Source of the DNA: Cyprinodon diabolis
Taxonomy: Eukaryota; Chordata; Actinopteri; Cyprinodontiformes; Cyprinodontidae
Assembly (NCBI GenBank): GCA_030533445.1
Contig: JARPUW010000287.1
Location: 99,103-163,102, forward strand
DNA: 64,000 nt
Reading direction: 5' to 3'
Shown here: in pieces, positions 37,117-50,613 of the stretch
How the letters are laid out: the number at the start of each line of letters is the position of its first letter
How positions within the stretch are numbered: position 1 is the first letter of the stretch
Notes under the pieces: model-generated
The model's input: only the letters and a program-made list of their open reading frames with translations
What the model was told of the DNA's origin: nothing
Databases searched by the model: none
Position numbers and translations under genes: made by a program

Positions 37117-40100
37117 CTTGAAAATAAAAACATCTGCTCAAATCTACTTTATATTGTTAGTTTTTAGCTCTAGATGATTGCCAGAAAAGATCATGGCTGT
37201 ATCATTAATGGTTTGTCTGTTACAACTCCAGAGGCCAAAATGGCATTATCTCACTGTGAAAAGAGCGTTTTGGCCTCAACTTCTGATTTGAAGCTTGGAA
37301 CCAAAAAGATCTGCTCAAATCTACTTTATATTGTTAGTTTTCAGCTCTAGATGATTGCCAGAAAAGATCATGGCTGTATCATTAATGGTTTGTCTGTTAC
37401 AACTCCAGAGGCCAAAATGGCATTATCTCACTGTGAAAAGAGCGTTTTGGCCTCAATTTCTGATTTGAAGCTTGGAACCAAAAACATCTGCTCAAATCTA
37501 CTTTATATTGTTAGTTTTCAGCTCTAGATGATTGCCAGAAAAGATCATGGCTGTATCATTAATGGTTTGTCTGTTACAACTCCAGAGGCCAAAATGGCAT
37601 TATCTCACTGTGAAAAGAGCGTTTTGGCCTCAACCTTCTGATTTGAAGCTGGGAACCAAAAACATCTGCTCAAATCTACTTTATATTGTTAGTTTTCAGC
37701 TCTAGATGATTGCCAGAAAAGATCATGGCTGTATCATTAATGGTTTGTCTGTTACAACTCCAGAGGCCAAAATGGCATTATCTCACTGTGAAAAGAGCGT
37801 TTTGGCCTCAACTTCTGATTTGAAGCTTGGAACCAAAAACATCTGCTCAAATCTACTTTATATTGTTAGTTTTCAGCTCTAGATGATTGTCAGAAAAGAT
37901 CATGGCTGTATCATTAATGGTTTGTCTGTTACAACTCCAGAGACCAAAATGGCATTATCTCACTGTGAAAAGAGCGTTTTGGCCTCAACCTTCTGATTTG
38001 AAGCTGGGAACCAAAAACATCTGCTCAAATCTACTTTATATTGTTAGTTTTCAGCTCTAGATGATTGCCAGAAAAGATCATGGCTGTATCATTAATGGTT
38101 TGTCTGTTACAACTCCAGAGGCCAAAATGGCATTATCTCACTGGGAAAAGAGCGTTTTGGCCTCAACTTCTGATTTGAAGCTTGGAACCAAAAACATCTG
38201 CTCAAATCTACTTTATATTGTTAGTTTTCAGCTCTAGATGATTGCCAGAAAAGATCATGGCTGTATCATTAATGGTTTGTCTGTTACAACTCCAGAGGCC
38301 AAAATGGCATTATCTCACTGTGAAAAGAGCGTTTTGGCCTGAACCTTCTGATTTGAAGCTGGGAACCAAAAACATCTGCTCAAATCTACTTTATATTGTT
38401 AGTTTTCAGCTCTAGATGATTGCCAGAAAAGATCATGGCTGTATCATTAATGGTTTGTCTGTTACAACTCCAGAGGCCAAAATGGCATTATCTCACTGTG
38501 AAAAGAGCGTTTTGGCCTCAACCTTCTGATTTGAAGCTGGGAACCAAAAACATCTGCTCAAATCTACTTTATATTGTTAGTTTTCAGCTCTAGATGATTG
38601 CCAGAAAAGATCATGGCTGTATCATTAATGGTTTGTCTGTTACAACTCCAGAGGCCAAAATGGCATTATCTCACTGTGAAAAGAGCGTTTTGGCCTCAAC
38701 TTCTGATTTGAAGCTTGGAACCAAAAACATCTGCTCAAATCTACTTTATATTGTTAGTTTTCAGCTCTAGATGATTGCCAGAAAAGATCATGGCTGTATC
38801 ATTAATGGTTTGTCTGTTACAACTCCAGAGGCCAAAATGGCATTATCTCACTGTGAAATAAGCGTTTTGGCCTCAACCTTCTGATTTGAAGCTGGGAACC
38901 AAAAACATCTGCTCAAATCTACTTTATATTGTTAGTTTTCAGCTCTAGATGATTGCCAGAAAAGATCATGGCTGTATCATTAATGGTTTGTCTTTTACAA
39001 CTCCAGAGGCCAAAATGGCATTATCTCACTGTGAAAAGAGCGTTTTGGCCTCAACCTTCTGATTTGAAGCTGGGAACCAAAAACATCTGCTCAAATCTAC
39101 TTTATATTGTTAGTTTTCAGCTCTAGATGATTGCCAGAAAAGATCATGGCTGTATCATTAATGGTTTGTCTTTTACAACTCCAGAGGCCAAAATGGCATT
39201 ATCTCACTGTGAAAAGAGCGTTTTGGCCTCAACTTTCTGATTTGAAGCTTGGAACCAAAAACATCTGCTCAAAACTACTTTATATTGTTAGTTTTCAGCT
39301 CTAGATGATTGTCAGAAAAGATCATGGCTGTGTCATTAATGGTTTGTCTGTTACAACTCCAGAGGCCAAAATGGCATTATCTCACTGTGAAAAGAACGTT
39401 TTGGCCTCAACTTCTGATTTGAAGCTTGGAACCAAAAACATCTGCTCAAATCTACTTTATATTGTTAGTTTTCAGCTCTAGATGATTGCCAGAAAAGATC
39501 ATGGCTGTATCATTAATGGTTTGTCTGTTACAACTCCAGAGGCCAAAATGGCATTATCTCACTGTGAAAAGAGCGTTTTGGCCTCAACCTTCTGATTTGA
39601 AGCTGGGAACCAAAAACATCTGCTCAAATCTACTTTATATTGTTAGTTTTCAGCTCTAGATGATTGCCAGAAAAGATCATGGCTGTATCATTAATGGTTT
39701 GTCTGTTACAACTCCAGAGGCCAAAATGGCATTATCTCACTGTGAAAAGAGCGTTTTGGCCTCAATTTCTGATTTGAAGCTTGGAACCAAAAACATCTGT
39801 TCAAATCTACTTTATATTGTTAGTTTTCAGCTCTAGATGATTGCCAGAAAAGATCATGGCTGTATCATTAATGGTTTGTCTGTTACAACTCCAGAGGCCA
39901 AAATGGCATTATCTCACTGTGAAAAGAGCGTTTTGGCCTCAACCTTCTGATTTGAAGCTGGGAACCAAAAACATCTGCTCAAATCTACTTTATATTGTTA
40001 GTTTTCAGCTCTAGATGATTGCCAGAAAAGATCATGGCTGTATCATTAATGGTTTGTCTGTTACAACTCCAGAGGCCAAAATGGCATTATCTCACTGTGA

Positions 40101-40845
40101 AAAGAGCTTTTTGGCCTCAACCTTCTGATTTGAAGCTGGGAACCAAAAACATCTGCTCAAATCTACTTTATATTGTTAGTTTTCAGCTCTAGATGATTGC
40201 CAGAAAAGATCATGGCTGTATCATTAATGGTTTGTCTGTTACAACTCCAGAGGCCAAAATGGCATTATCTCACTGTGAAAAGAGCGTTTTGGCCTCAACT
40301 TCTGATTTGAAGCTTGGAACCAAAAACATCTGCTCAAATCTACTTTATATTGTTAGTTTTCAGCTCTAGATGATTGCCAGAAAAGATCATGGCTGTATCA
40401 TTAATGGTTTGTCTTTTACAACTCCAGAGGCCAAAATGGCATTATCTCACTGTGAAAAGAGCGTTTTGGCCTCAACCTTCTGATTTGAAGCTGGGAACCA
40501 AAAACATCTGCTCAAATCTACTTTATATTGTTAGTTTTCAGCTCTAGATGATTGCCAGAAAAGATCATGGCTGTATCATTAATAGTTTGTCTTTTACAAC
40601 TCCAGAGGCCAAAATGGCATTATCTCACTGTGAAAAGAGCGTTTTGGCCTCAACTTTCTGATTTGAAGCTTGGAACCAAAAACATCTGCTCAAAACTACT
40701 TTATATTGTTAGTTTTCAGCTCTAGATGATTGTCAGAAAAGATCATGGCTGTGTCATTAATGGTTTGTCTGTTACAACTCCAGAGGCCAAAATGGCATTA
40801 TCTCACTGTGAAAAGAACGTTTTGGCCTCAACTTCTGATTTGAAG
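37117..40845 (+). repeat. A2 unit 2, 21 monomers, 3,729 bp
   Basis: This is the left member of a tandem pair. It opens with the last X monomer of the window. It shares with the next unit the rare markers GAGACC (37941), CACTGGG, GGCCTGAACC, CTGTTCAAAT and AATAGTTTGTCTTTT at a constant offset of 3,730 bp. Confidence 0.9.
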
Positions 40846-43800
40846 CTTGGAACCAAAAACATCTGCTCAAATCTACTTTATATTGTTAGTTTTCAGCTCT
40901 AGATGATTGCCAGAAAAGATCATGGCTGTATCATTAATGGTTTGTCTGTTACAACTCCAGAGGCCAAAATGGCATTATCTCACTGTGAAAAGAGCGTTTT
41001 GGCCTCAACCTTCTGATTTGAAGCTGGGAACCAAAAACATCTGCTCAAATCTACTTTATATTGTTAGTTTTCAGCTCTAGATGATTGCCAGAAAAGATCA
41101 TGGCTGTATCATTAATGGTTTGTCTGTTACAACTCCAGAGGCCAAAATGGCATTATCTCACTGTGAAAAGAGCGTTTTGGCCTCAATTTCTGATTTGAAG
41201 CTTGGAACCAAAAACATCTGCTCAAATCTACTTTATATTGTTAGTTTTCAGCTCTAGATGATTGCCAGAAAAGATCATGGCTGTATCATTAATGGTTTGT
41301 CTGTTACAACTCCAGAGGCCAAAATGGCATTATCTCACTGTGAAAAGAGCGTTTTGGCCTCAACCTTCTGATTTGAAGCTGGGAACCAAAAACATCTGCT
41401 CAAATCTACTTTATATTGTTAGTTTTCAGCTCTAGATGATTGCCAGAAAAGATCATGGCTGTATCATTAATGGTTTGTCTGTTACAACTCCAGAGGCCAA
41501 AATGGCATTATCTCACTGTGAAAAGAGCGTTTTGGCCTCAACTTCTGATTTGAAGCTTGGAACCAAAAACATCTGCTCAAATCTACTTTATATTGTTAGT
41601 TTTCAGCTCTAGATGATTGTCAGAAAAGATCATGGCTGTATCATTAATGGTTTGTCTGTTACAACTCCAGAGACCAAAATGGCATTATCTCACTGTGAAA
41701 AGAGCATTTTGGCCTCAACCTTCTGATTTGAAGCTGGGAACCAAAAACATCTGCTCAAATCTACTTTATATTGTTAGTTTTCAGCTCTAGATGATTGCCA
41801 GAAAAGATCATGGCTGTATCATTAATGGTTTGTCTGTTACAACTCCAGAGGCCAAAATGGCATTATCTCACTGGGAAAAGAGCGTTTTGGCCTCAACTTC
41901 TGATTTGAAGCTTGGAACCAAAAACATCTGCTCAAATCTACTTTATATTGTTAGTTTTCAGCTCTAGATGATTGCCAGAAAAGATCATGGCTGTATCATT
42001 AATGGTTTGTCTGTTACAACTCCAGAGGCCAAAATGGCATTATCTCACTGTGAAAAGAGCGTTTTGGCCTGAACCTTCTGATTTGAAGCTGGGAACCAAA
42101 AACATCTGCTCAAATCTACTTTATATTGTTAGTTTTCAGCTCTAGATGATTGCCAGAAAAGATCATGGCTGTATCATTAATGGTTTGTCTGTTACAACTC
42201 CAGAGGCCAAAATGGCATTATCTCACTGTGAAAAGAGCGTTTTGGCCTCAACCTTCTGATTTGAAGCTGGGAACCAAAAACATCTGCTCAAATCTACTTT
42301 ATATTGTTAGTTTTCAGCTCTAGATGATTGCCAGAAAAGATCATGGCTGTATCATTAATGGTTTGTCTGTTACAACTCCAGAGGCCAAAATGGCATTATC
42401 TCACTGTGAAAAGAGCGTTTTGGCCTCAATTTCTGATTTGAAGCTTGGAACCAAAAACATCTGCTCAAATCTACTTTATATTGTTAGTTTTCAGCTCTAG
42501 ATGATTGCCAGAAAAGATCATGGCTGTATCATTAATGGTTTGTCTGTTACAACTCCAGAGGCCAAAATGGCATTATCTCACTGTGAAATAAGCGTTTTGG
42601 CCTCAACCTTCTGATTTGAAGCTGGGAACCAAAAACATCTGCTCAAATCTACTTTATATTGTTAGTTTTCAGCTCTAGATGATTGCCAGAAAAGATCATG
42701 GCTGTATCATTAATGGTTTGTCTTTTACAACTCCAGAGGCCAAAATGGCATTATCTCACTGTGAAAAGAGCGTTTTGGCCTCAACCTTCTGATTTGAAGC
42801 TGGGAACCAAAAACATCTGCTCAAATCTACTTTATATTGTTAGTTTTCAGCTCTAGATGATTGCCAGAAAAGATCATGGCTGTATCATTAATGGTTTGTC
42901 TTTTACAACTCCAGAGGCCAAAATGGCATTATCTCACTGTGAAAAGAGCGTTTTGGCCTCAACTTTCTGATTTGAAGCTTGGAACCAAAAACATCTGCTC
43001 AAAACTACTTTATATTGTTAGTTTTCAGCTCTAGATGATTGTCAGAAAAGATCATGGCTGTGTCATTAATGGTTTGTCTGTTACAACTCCAGAGGCCAAA
43101 ATGGCATTATCTCACTGTGAAAAGAACGTTTTGGCCTCAACTTCTGATTTGAAGCTTGGAACCAAAAACATCTGCTCAAATCTACTTTATATTGTTAGTT
43201 TTCAGCTCTAGATGATTGCCAGAAAAGATCATGGCTGTATCATTAATGGTTTGTCTGTTACAACTCCAGAGGCCAAAATGGCATTATCTCACTGTGAAAA
43301 GAGCGTTTTGGCCTCAACCTTCTGATTTGAAGCTGGGAACCAAAAACATCTGCTCAAATCTACTTTATATTGTTAGTTTTCAGCTCTAGATGATTGCCAG
43401 AAAAGATCATGGCTGTATCATTAATGGTTTGTCTGTTACAACTCCAGAGGCCAAAATGGCATTATCTCACTGTGAAAAGAGCGTTTTGGCCTCAATTTCT
43501 GATTTGAAGCTTGGAACCAAAAACATCTGTTCAAATCTACTTTATATTGTTAGTTTTCAGCTCTAGATGATTGCCAGAAAAGATCATGGCTGTATCATTA
43601 ATGGTTTGTCTGTTACAACTCCAGAGGCCAAAATGGCATTATCTCACTGTGAAAAGAGCGTTTTGGCCTCAACCTTCTGATTTGAAGCTGGGAACCAAAA
43701 ACATCTGCTCAAATCTACTTTATATTGTTAGTTTTCAGCTCTAGATGATTGCCAGAAAAGATCATGGCTGTATCATTAATGGTTTGTCTGTTACAACTCC

Positions 43801-44575
43801 AGAGGCCAAAATGGCATTATCTCACTGTGAAAAGAGCTTTTTGGCCTCAACCTTCTGATTTGAAGCTGGGAACCAAAAACATCTGCTCAAATCTACTTTA
43901 TATTGTTAGTTTTCAGCTCTAGATGATTGCCAGAAAAGATCATGGCTGTATCATTAATGGTTTGTCTGTTACAACTCCAGAGGCCAAAATGGCATTATCT
44001 CACTGTGAAAAGAGCGTTTTGGCCTCAACTTCTGATTTGAAGCTTGGAACCAAAAACATCTGCTCAAATCTACTTTATATTGTTAGTTTTCAGCTCTAGA
44101 TGATTGCCAGAAAAGATCATGGCTGTATCATTAATGGTTTGTCTTTTACAACTCCAGAGGCCAAAATGGCATTATCTCACTGTGAAAAGAGCGTTTTGGC
44201 CTCAACCTTCTGATTTGAAGCTGGGAACCAAAAACATCTGCTCAAATCTACTTTATATTGTTAGTTTTCAGCTCTAGATGATTGCCAGAAAAGATCATGG
44301 CTGTATCATTAATAGTTTGTCTTTTACAACTCCAGAGGCCAAAATGGCATTATCTCACTGTGAAAAGAGCGTTTTGGCCTCAACTTTCTGATTTGAAGCT
44401 TGGAACCAAAAACATCTGCTCAAAACTACTTTATATTGTTAGTTTTCAGCTCTAGATGATTGTCAGAAAAGATCATGGCTGTGTCATTAATGGTTTGTCT
44501 GTTACAACTCCAGAGGCCAAAATGGCATTATCTCACTGTGAAAAGAACGTTTTGGCCTCAACTTCTGATTTGAAG
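40846..44575 (+). repeat. A2 unit 3, 21 monomers, 3,730 bp
   Basis: This is the right member of the tandem pair. Marker order equals the previous unit, except that its first two monomers are ordinary T and G copies in place of X and T. One monomer near 42.43 kb ends ATTTC instead of ACTTC, and the GAGACC copy has GAGCATTTT (CpG lost) at about 41705. Confidence 0.9.
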
Positions 44576-44754
44576 CTTGGAACCAAAAACATCTGCTCAA
44601 ATCTACTTTATATTGTTAGTTTTCAGAGCTCTAGATGATTGCCAGAAAAGATCATGGCTGTATCATTAATGGTTTGTCTGTTACAACTCCAGAGGCCAAA
44701 ATGGCATTATCTCACTGTGAAAAGAGCGTTTTGGCCTCAACTTCTGATCTGAAG
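44576..44754 (+). repeat. 179-bp junction monomer between arrays A and B
   Basis: This copy has an extra AG in TTTCAGAGCTC at about 44624-44628 (normally TTTCAGCTC), giving 179 bp. It is also the first to end in GATCTGAAG, a form common in array B and not seen to its left. It follows a GATTGTC/GTGTC/GAACG copy typical of array A. Monomer phase and orientation do not change across it. Confidence 0.92.
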
Positions 44755-44932
44755 CTTGGAACCAAAAACATCTGCTCAAATCTACTTTATATTGTTAGTT
44801 TTCAGCTCTAGATGATTGCCAGAAAAAATCATGGCTGTATCATTAATGGTTTGTCTGTTACAACTCCAGAGGCCAAAATGGCATTATCTCACTGTGAAAT
44901 GAGCGTTTTGGCCTCAACCTTCTGATTTGAAG

Positions 44933-46352
44933 CTGGGAACCAAAAACATCTGCTCAAATCTACTTTATATTGTTAGTTTTCAGCTCTAGATGATTGCCAG
45001 AAAAGATCATGGCTGTATCATTAATGGTTTGTCTGTTACAACTCCAGAGGCCAAAATGGCATTATCTCACTGTGAAAAGAGCGTTTTGGCCTCAACTTCT
45101 GATTTGAAGCTGGGAACCAAAAACATCTGCTCAAATCTACTTTATATTGTTAGTTTTCAGCTCTAGATGATTGCCAGAAAAGACCATGGCTGTATCATTA
45201 ATGGTTTGTCTGTTACAACTCCAGAGGCCAAAATGGCATTATCTCACTGTGAAAAGAGCATTTTGGCCTCAACTTCTGATTTGAAGCTTGGAACCAAAAA
45301 CATCTGCTCAAATCTACTTTATATTGTTAGTTTTCAGCTCTAGATGATTGCCAGAAAAGATCATGGCTGTATCATTAATGGTTTGTCTGTTACAACTCCA
45401 GAGGCCAAAATGGCATTATCTCACTGTGAAAAGAGCGTTTTGGCCTCAACTTCTGATTTGAAGCTTGGAACCAAAAACATCTGCTCAAATCTACTTTATA
45501 TTGTTAGTTTTCAGCTCTAGATGATTGCCAGAAAAGATCATGGCTGTATCATTAATGGTTTGTCTGTTACAACTCCAGAGGCCAAAATGGTATTATCTCA
45601 CTGTGAAAAGAGCGTTTTGGCTTCAACTTCTGATCTGAAGCTTGGAACCAAAAACATCTGCTCAAATCTACTTTATATTGTTAGTTTTCAGCTCTAGATG
45701 ATTGCCAGAAAAGATCATGGCTGTATCATTAATGGTTTGTCTGTTACAACTCCAGAGGCCAAAATGGCATTATCTCACTGTGAAAAGAGCGTTTTGGCCT
45801 CAACCTTCTGATTTGAAGCTGGGAACCAAAAACATCTGCTCAAATCTACTTTATATTGTTAGTTTTCAGCTCTAGATGATTGCCAGAAAAGATCATGGCT
45901 GTATCATTAATGGTTTGTCTGTTACAACTCCAGAGGCCAAAATGGCATTATCTCACTGTGAAATAAGCGTTTTGGCCTCAACCTTCTGATTTGAAGCTGG
46001 GAACCAAAAACATCTGCTCAAATCTACTTTATATTGTTAGTTTTCAGCTCTAGAGTATTGCCAGAAAAGATCATGGCTGTATCATTAATGGTTTGTCTTT
46101 TACAACTCCAGAGGCCAAAATGGCATTATCTCACTGTGAAAAGAGCGTTTTGGCCTCAACTTTCTGATTTGAAGCTGGGAACCAAAAACATCTGCTCAAA
46201 TCTACTTTATATTGTTAGTTTTCAGCTCTAGATGATTGCCAGAAAAGATCATGGCTGTATCATTAATGGTTTGTCTGTTACAACTCCAGAGGCCAAAATG
46301 GCATTATCTCACTGTGAAATGAGCGTTTTGGCCTCAACCTTCTGATTTGAAG
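44933..46352 (+). repeat. 8-monomer segment, partner at +4,261 bp
   Basis: Eight monomers recur at 49194-50613, 24 monomers downstream. Shared rare markers are AGACCATGG (45181 and 49442), AAAATGGTATT and CTCTAGAGTATTG. One visible difference is GAGCATTTT near 45259 against GAGCGTTTT in the partner. Confidence 0.88.
46009..46186 (+). repeat. GAGTATT monomer class, representative copy
   Basis: Nine array-B monomers read CTCTAGAGTATTG instead of CTCTAGATGATTG, a TG-to-GT swap near 46056, 47299, 50317, 52983, 56002, 58664, 60085, 60618 and 62038. The swap removes an in-frame TGA and opens a 65-codon frame, which is the only reason these copies look like open frames. Two backgrounds carry it: GTCTTTT with CAACTTTCTG (46, 47, 50 and 58 kb) and GTCTGTT with CAACCTTCTG (53, 56 and 60-62 kb). 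The monomer boundary given is approximate to 1-2 bp. Confidence 0.85.
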
Positions 46353-46529
46353 CTGGGAACCAAAAACATCTGCTCAAATCTACTTTATATTGTTAGTTTT
46401 CAGCTCTAGATGATTGCCAGAAAAGATCATGGCTGTATCATTAATGGTTTGTCTGTTACAACTCCAGAGGCCAAAATGGCATTATCTCACTGTGAAAAGA
46501 GCGTTTTGGCCTCAACTTCTGATTTGAAG

Positions 46530-48660
46530 CTTGGAACCAAAAACATCTGCTCAAATCTACTTTATATTGTTAGTTTTCAGCTCTAGATGATTGCCAGAAA
46601 AGATCATGGCTGTATCATTAATGGTTTGTCTGTTACAACTCCAGAGGCCAAAATGGCATTATCTCACTGTGAAAAGAGCGTTTTGGCCTCAACTTCTGAT
46701 CTGAAGCTTGGAACCAAAAACATCTGCTCAAATCTACTTTATATTGTTAGTTTTCAGCTCTAGATGATTGCCAGAAAAGATCATGGCTGTATCATTAATG
46801 GTTTGTCTGTTACAACTCCAGAGGCCAAAATGGCATTATCTCACTGTGAAAACAGCGTTTTGGCTTCAACTTCTGATCTGAAGCTTGGATCCAAAAACAT
46901 CTGCTCAAATCTACTTTATATTGTTAGTTTTCAGCTCTAGATGATTGCCAGAAAAGATCATGGCTGTATCATTAATGGTTTGTCTGTTACAACTCCAGAG
47001 GCCAAAATGGCATTATCTCACTGTGAAAAGAGCGTTTTGGCCTCAACCTTCTGATTTGAAGCTGGGAACCAAAAACATCTGCTCAAATCTACTTTATATT
47101 GTTAGTTTTCAGCTCTAGATGATTGCCAGAAAAGATCATGGCTGTATCATTAATGGTTTGTCTGTTACAACTCCAGAGGCCAAAATGGCATTATCTCACT
47201 GTGAAATAAGCGTTTTGGCCTCAACCTTCTGATTTGAAGCTGGGAACCAAAAACATCTGCTCAAATCTACTTTATATTGTTAGTTTTCAGCTCTAGAGTA
47301 TTGCCAGAAAAGATCATGGCTGTATCATTAATGGTTTGTCTTTTACAACTCCAGAGGCCAAAATGGCATTATCTCACTGTGAAAAGAGCGTTTTGGCCTC
47401 AACTTTCTGATTTGAAGCTGGGAACCAAAAACATCTGCTCAAATCTACTTTATATTGTTAGTTTTCAGCTCTAGATGATTGCCAGAAAAGATCATGGCTA
47501 TATCATTAATGGTTTGTCTGTTACAACTCCAGAGGCCAAAATGGCATTATCTCACTGTGAAATGAGCGTTTTGGCCTCAACCTTCTGATTTGAAGCTGGG
47601 AACCAAAAACATCTGCTCAAATCTACTTTATATTGTTAGTTTTCAGCTCTAGATGATTGCCAGAAAAGATCATGGCTTTATCATTAATGGTTTGTCTGTT
47701 ACAACTCCAGAGGCCAAAATGGCATTATCTCACTGTGAAAAGAGCGTTTTGGCCTCAACCTTCTGATTTGAAGCTGGGAACCAAAAACATCTGCTCAAAT
47801 CTACTTTATATTGTTAGTTTTCAGCTCTAGATGATTGCCAGAAAAGATCATGGCTGTATCATTAATGGTTTGTCTGTTACAACTCCAGAGGCCAAAAGGG
47901 CATTATCTCACTGTGAAAAGAGCGTTTTGGCCTCAACTTCTGATTTGAAGCTTGGAACCAAAAACATCTGCTCAAATCTACTTTATATTGTTAGTTTTCA
48001 GCTCTAGATGATTGCCAGAAAAGATCATGGCTGTATCATTAATGGTTTGTCTGTTACAACTCCAGAGGCCAAAATGGCATTATCTCACTGTGAAAAGAGC
48101 GTTTTGGCCTCAACTTCTGATTTGAAGCTTGGAACCAAAAACATCTGCTCAAATCTACTTTATATTGTTAGTTTTCAGCTCTAGATGATTGCCAGAAAAG
48201 ATCATGGCTGTATCATTAATGGTTTGTCTGTTACAACTCCAGAGGCCAAAATGGCATTATCTCACTGTGAAATGAGCGTTTTGGCCTCAACCTTCTGATT
48301 TGAAGCTGGGAACCAAAAACATCTGTTCAAATCTACTTTATATTGTTAGTTTTCAGCTCTAGATGATTGCCAGAAAAGATCATGGCTGTATCATTAATGG
48401 TTTGTCTGTTACAACTCCAGAGGCCAAAATGGCATTATCTCACTGTGAAAAGAGCGTTTTGGCCTCAACTTCTGATCTGAAGCTTGGAACCAAAAACATC
48501 TGCTCAAATCTACTTTATATTGTTAGTTTTCAGCTCTAGATGATTGCCAGAAAAGATCATGGCTGTATCATTAATGGTTTGTCTGTTACAACTCCAGAGG
48601 CCAAAATGGCATTATCTCACTGTGAAATGAGCGTTTTGGCCTCAACCTTCTGATTTGAAG
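46530..48660 (+). repeat. 12-monomer segment, partner at +11,365 bp
   Basis: Twelve monomers recur at 57895-60025. Shared rare markers are GAAAACAGCG (C at 46853 and 58218), GGATCC near 46889 and 58254, CTCTAGAGTATTG, AAAAGGGCATT and CTGTTCAAAT. This copy alone has GGCTATATC (about 47497) and GGCTTTATC (about 47676), so those changes arose after the duplication or were lost from the partner. Confidence 0.9.
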
Positions 48661-49193
48661 CTGGGAACCAAAAACATCTGCTCAAATCTACTTTATATTG
48701 TTAGTTTTCAGCTCTAGATGATTGCCAGAAAAGATCATGGCTGTATCATTAATGGTTTGTCTGTTACAACTCCAGAGGCCAAAATGGCATTATCTCACTG
48801 TGAAAAGAGCGTTTTGGCCTCAACCTTCTGATTTGAAGCTGGGAACCAAAAACATCTGCTCAAATCTACTTTATATTGTTAGTTTTCAGCTCTAGATGAT
48901 TGCCAGAAAAGATCATGGCTGTATCATTAATGGTTTGTCTGTTACAACTCCAGAGGCCAAAATGGCATTATCTCACTGTGAAAAGAGCGTTTTGGCCTCA
49001 ACTTCTGATTTGAAGCTTGGAACCAAAAACATCTGCTCAAATCTACTTTATATTGTTAGTTTTCAGCTCTAGATGATTGCCAGAAAAGATCATGGCTGTA
49101 TCATTAATGGTTTGTCTGTTACAACTCCAGAGGCCAAAATGGCATTATCTCACTGTGAAAAGAGCGTTTTGGCCTCAACCTTCTGATTTGAAG

Positions 49194-50613
49194 CTGGGAA
49201 CCAAAAACATCTGCTCAAATCTACTTTATATTGTTAGTTTTCAGCTCTAGATGATTGCCAGAAAAGATCATGGCTGTATCATTAATGGTTTGTCTGTTAC
49301 AACTCCAGAGGCCAAAATGGCATTATCTCACTGTGAAAAGAGCGTTTTGGCCTCAACTTCTGATTTGAAGCTGGGAACCAAAAACATCTGCTCAAATCTA
49401 CTTTATATTGTTAGTTTTCAGCTCTAGATGATTGCCAGAAAAGACCATGGCTGTATCATTAATGGTTTGTCTGTTACAACTCCAGAGGCCAAAATGGCAT
49501 TATCTCACTGTGAAAAGAGCGTTTTGGCCTCAACTTCTGATTTGAAGCTTGGAACCAAAAACATCTGCTCAAATCTACTTTATATTGTTAGTTTTCAGCT
49601 CTAGATGATTGCCAGAAAAGATCATGGCTGTATCATTAATGGTTTGTCTGTTACAACTCCAGAGGCCAAAATGGCATTATCTCACTGTGAAAAGAGCGTT
49701 TTGGCCTCAACTTCTGATTTGAAGCTTGGAACCAAAAACATCTGCTCAAATCTACTTTATATTGTTAGTTTTCAGCTCTAGATGATTGCCAGAAAAGATC
49801 ATGGCTGTATCATTAATGGTTTGTCTGTTACAACTCCAGAGGCCAAAATGGTATTATCTCACTGTGAAAAGAGCGTTTTGGCTTCAACTTCTGATCTGAA
49901 GCTTGGAACCAAAAACATCTGCTCAAATCTACTTTATATTGTTAGTTTTCAGCTCTAGATGATTGCCAGAAAAGATCATGGCTGTATCATTAATGGTTTG
50001 TCTGTTACAACTCCAGAGGCCAAAATGGCATTATCTCACTGTGAAAAGAGCGTTTTGGCCTCAACCTTCTGATTTGAAGCTGGGAACCAAAAACATCTGC
50101 TCAAATCTACTTTATATTGTTAGTTTTCAGCTCTAGATGATTGCCAGAAAAGATCATGGCTGTATCATTAATGGTTTGTCTGTTACAACTCCAGAGGCCA
50201 AAATGGCATTATCTCACTGTGAAATAAGCGTTTTGGCCTCAACCTTCTGATTTGAAGCTGGGAACCAAAAACATCTGCTCAAATCTACTTTATATTGTTA
50301 GTTTTCAGCTCTAGAGTATTGCCAGAAAAGATCATGGCTGTATCATTAATGGTTTGTCTTTTACAACTCCAGAGGCCAAAATGGCATTATCTCACTGTGA
50401 AAAGAGCGTTTTGGCCTCAACTTTCTGATTTGAAGCTGGGAACCAAAAACATCTGCTCAAATCTACTTTATATTGTTAGTTTTCAGCTCTAGATGATTGC
50501 CAGAAAAGATCATGGCTGTATCATTAATGGTTTGTCTGTTACAACTCCAGAGGCCAAAATGGCATTATCTCACTGTGAAATGAGCGTTTTGGCCTCAACC
50601 TTCTGATTTGAAG
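49194..50613 (+). repeat. 8-monomer segment, second copy (lag 24 monomers)
   Basis: This is the partner of 44933-46352 with the same marker order. On both sides the flanking monomers differ (ACTTC versus CCTTC ends), which limits the duplicated length to about 1,420 bp. Confidence 0.88.

Larger units (their letters stand above)
27708..44575 (+). repeat. Array A2: 21-monomer higher-order repeat with an A1-like interruption
   Basis: Three 21-monomer units start at 27708, 37117 and 40846. They are separated by a 32-monomer stretch (31436-37116) closer to A1. Markers not seen in A1 include GAGACC in the stem arm, CACTGGGAAAAG in place of CACTGTGAAAAG, and CAACTTTCTG ends. Monomer phase is continuous with A1 on the left. 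Confidence 0.88.

Noticed and set aside
44456..44638. 60-codon open frame
   Set aside because: It exists only because the junction monomer has an extra AG that shifts frame past a stop. It is satellite sequence with no coding signature.
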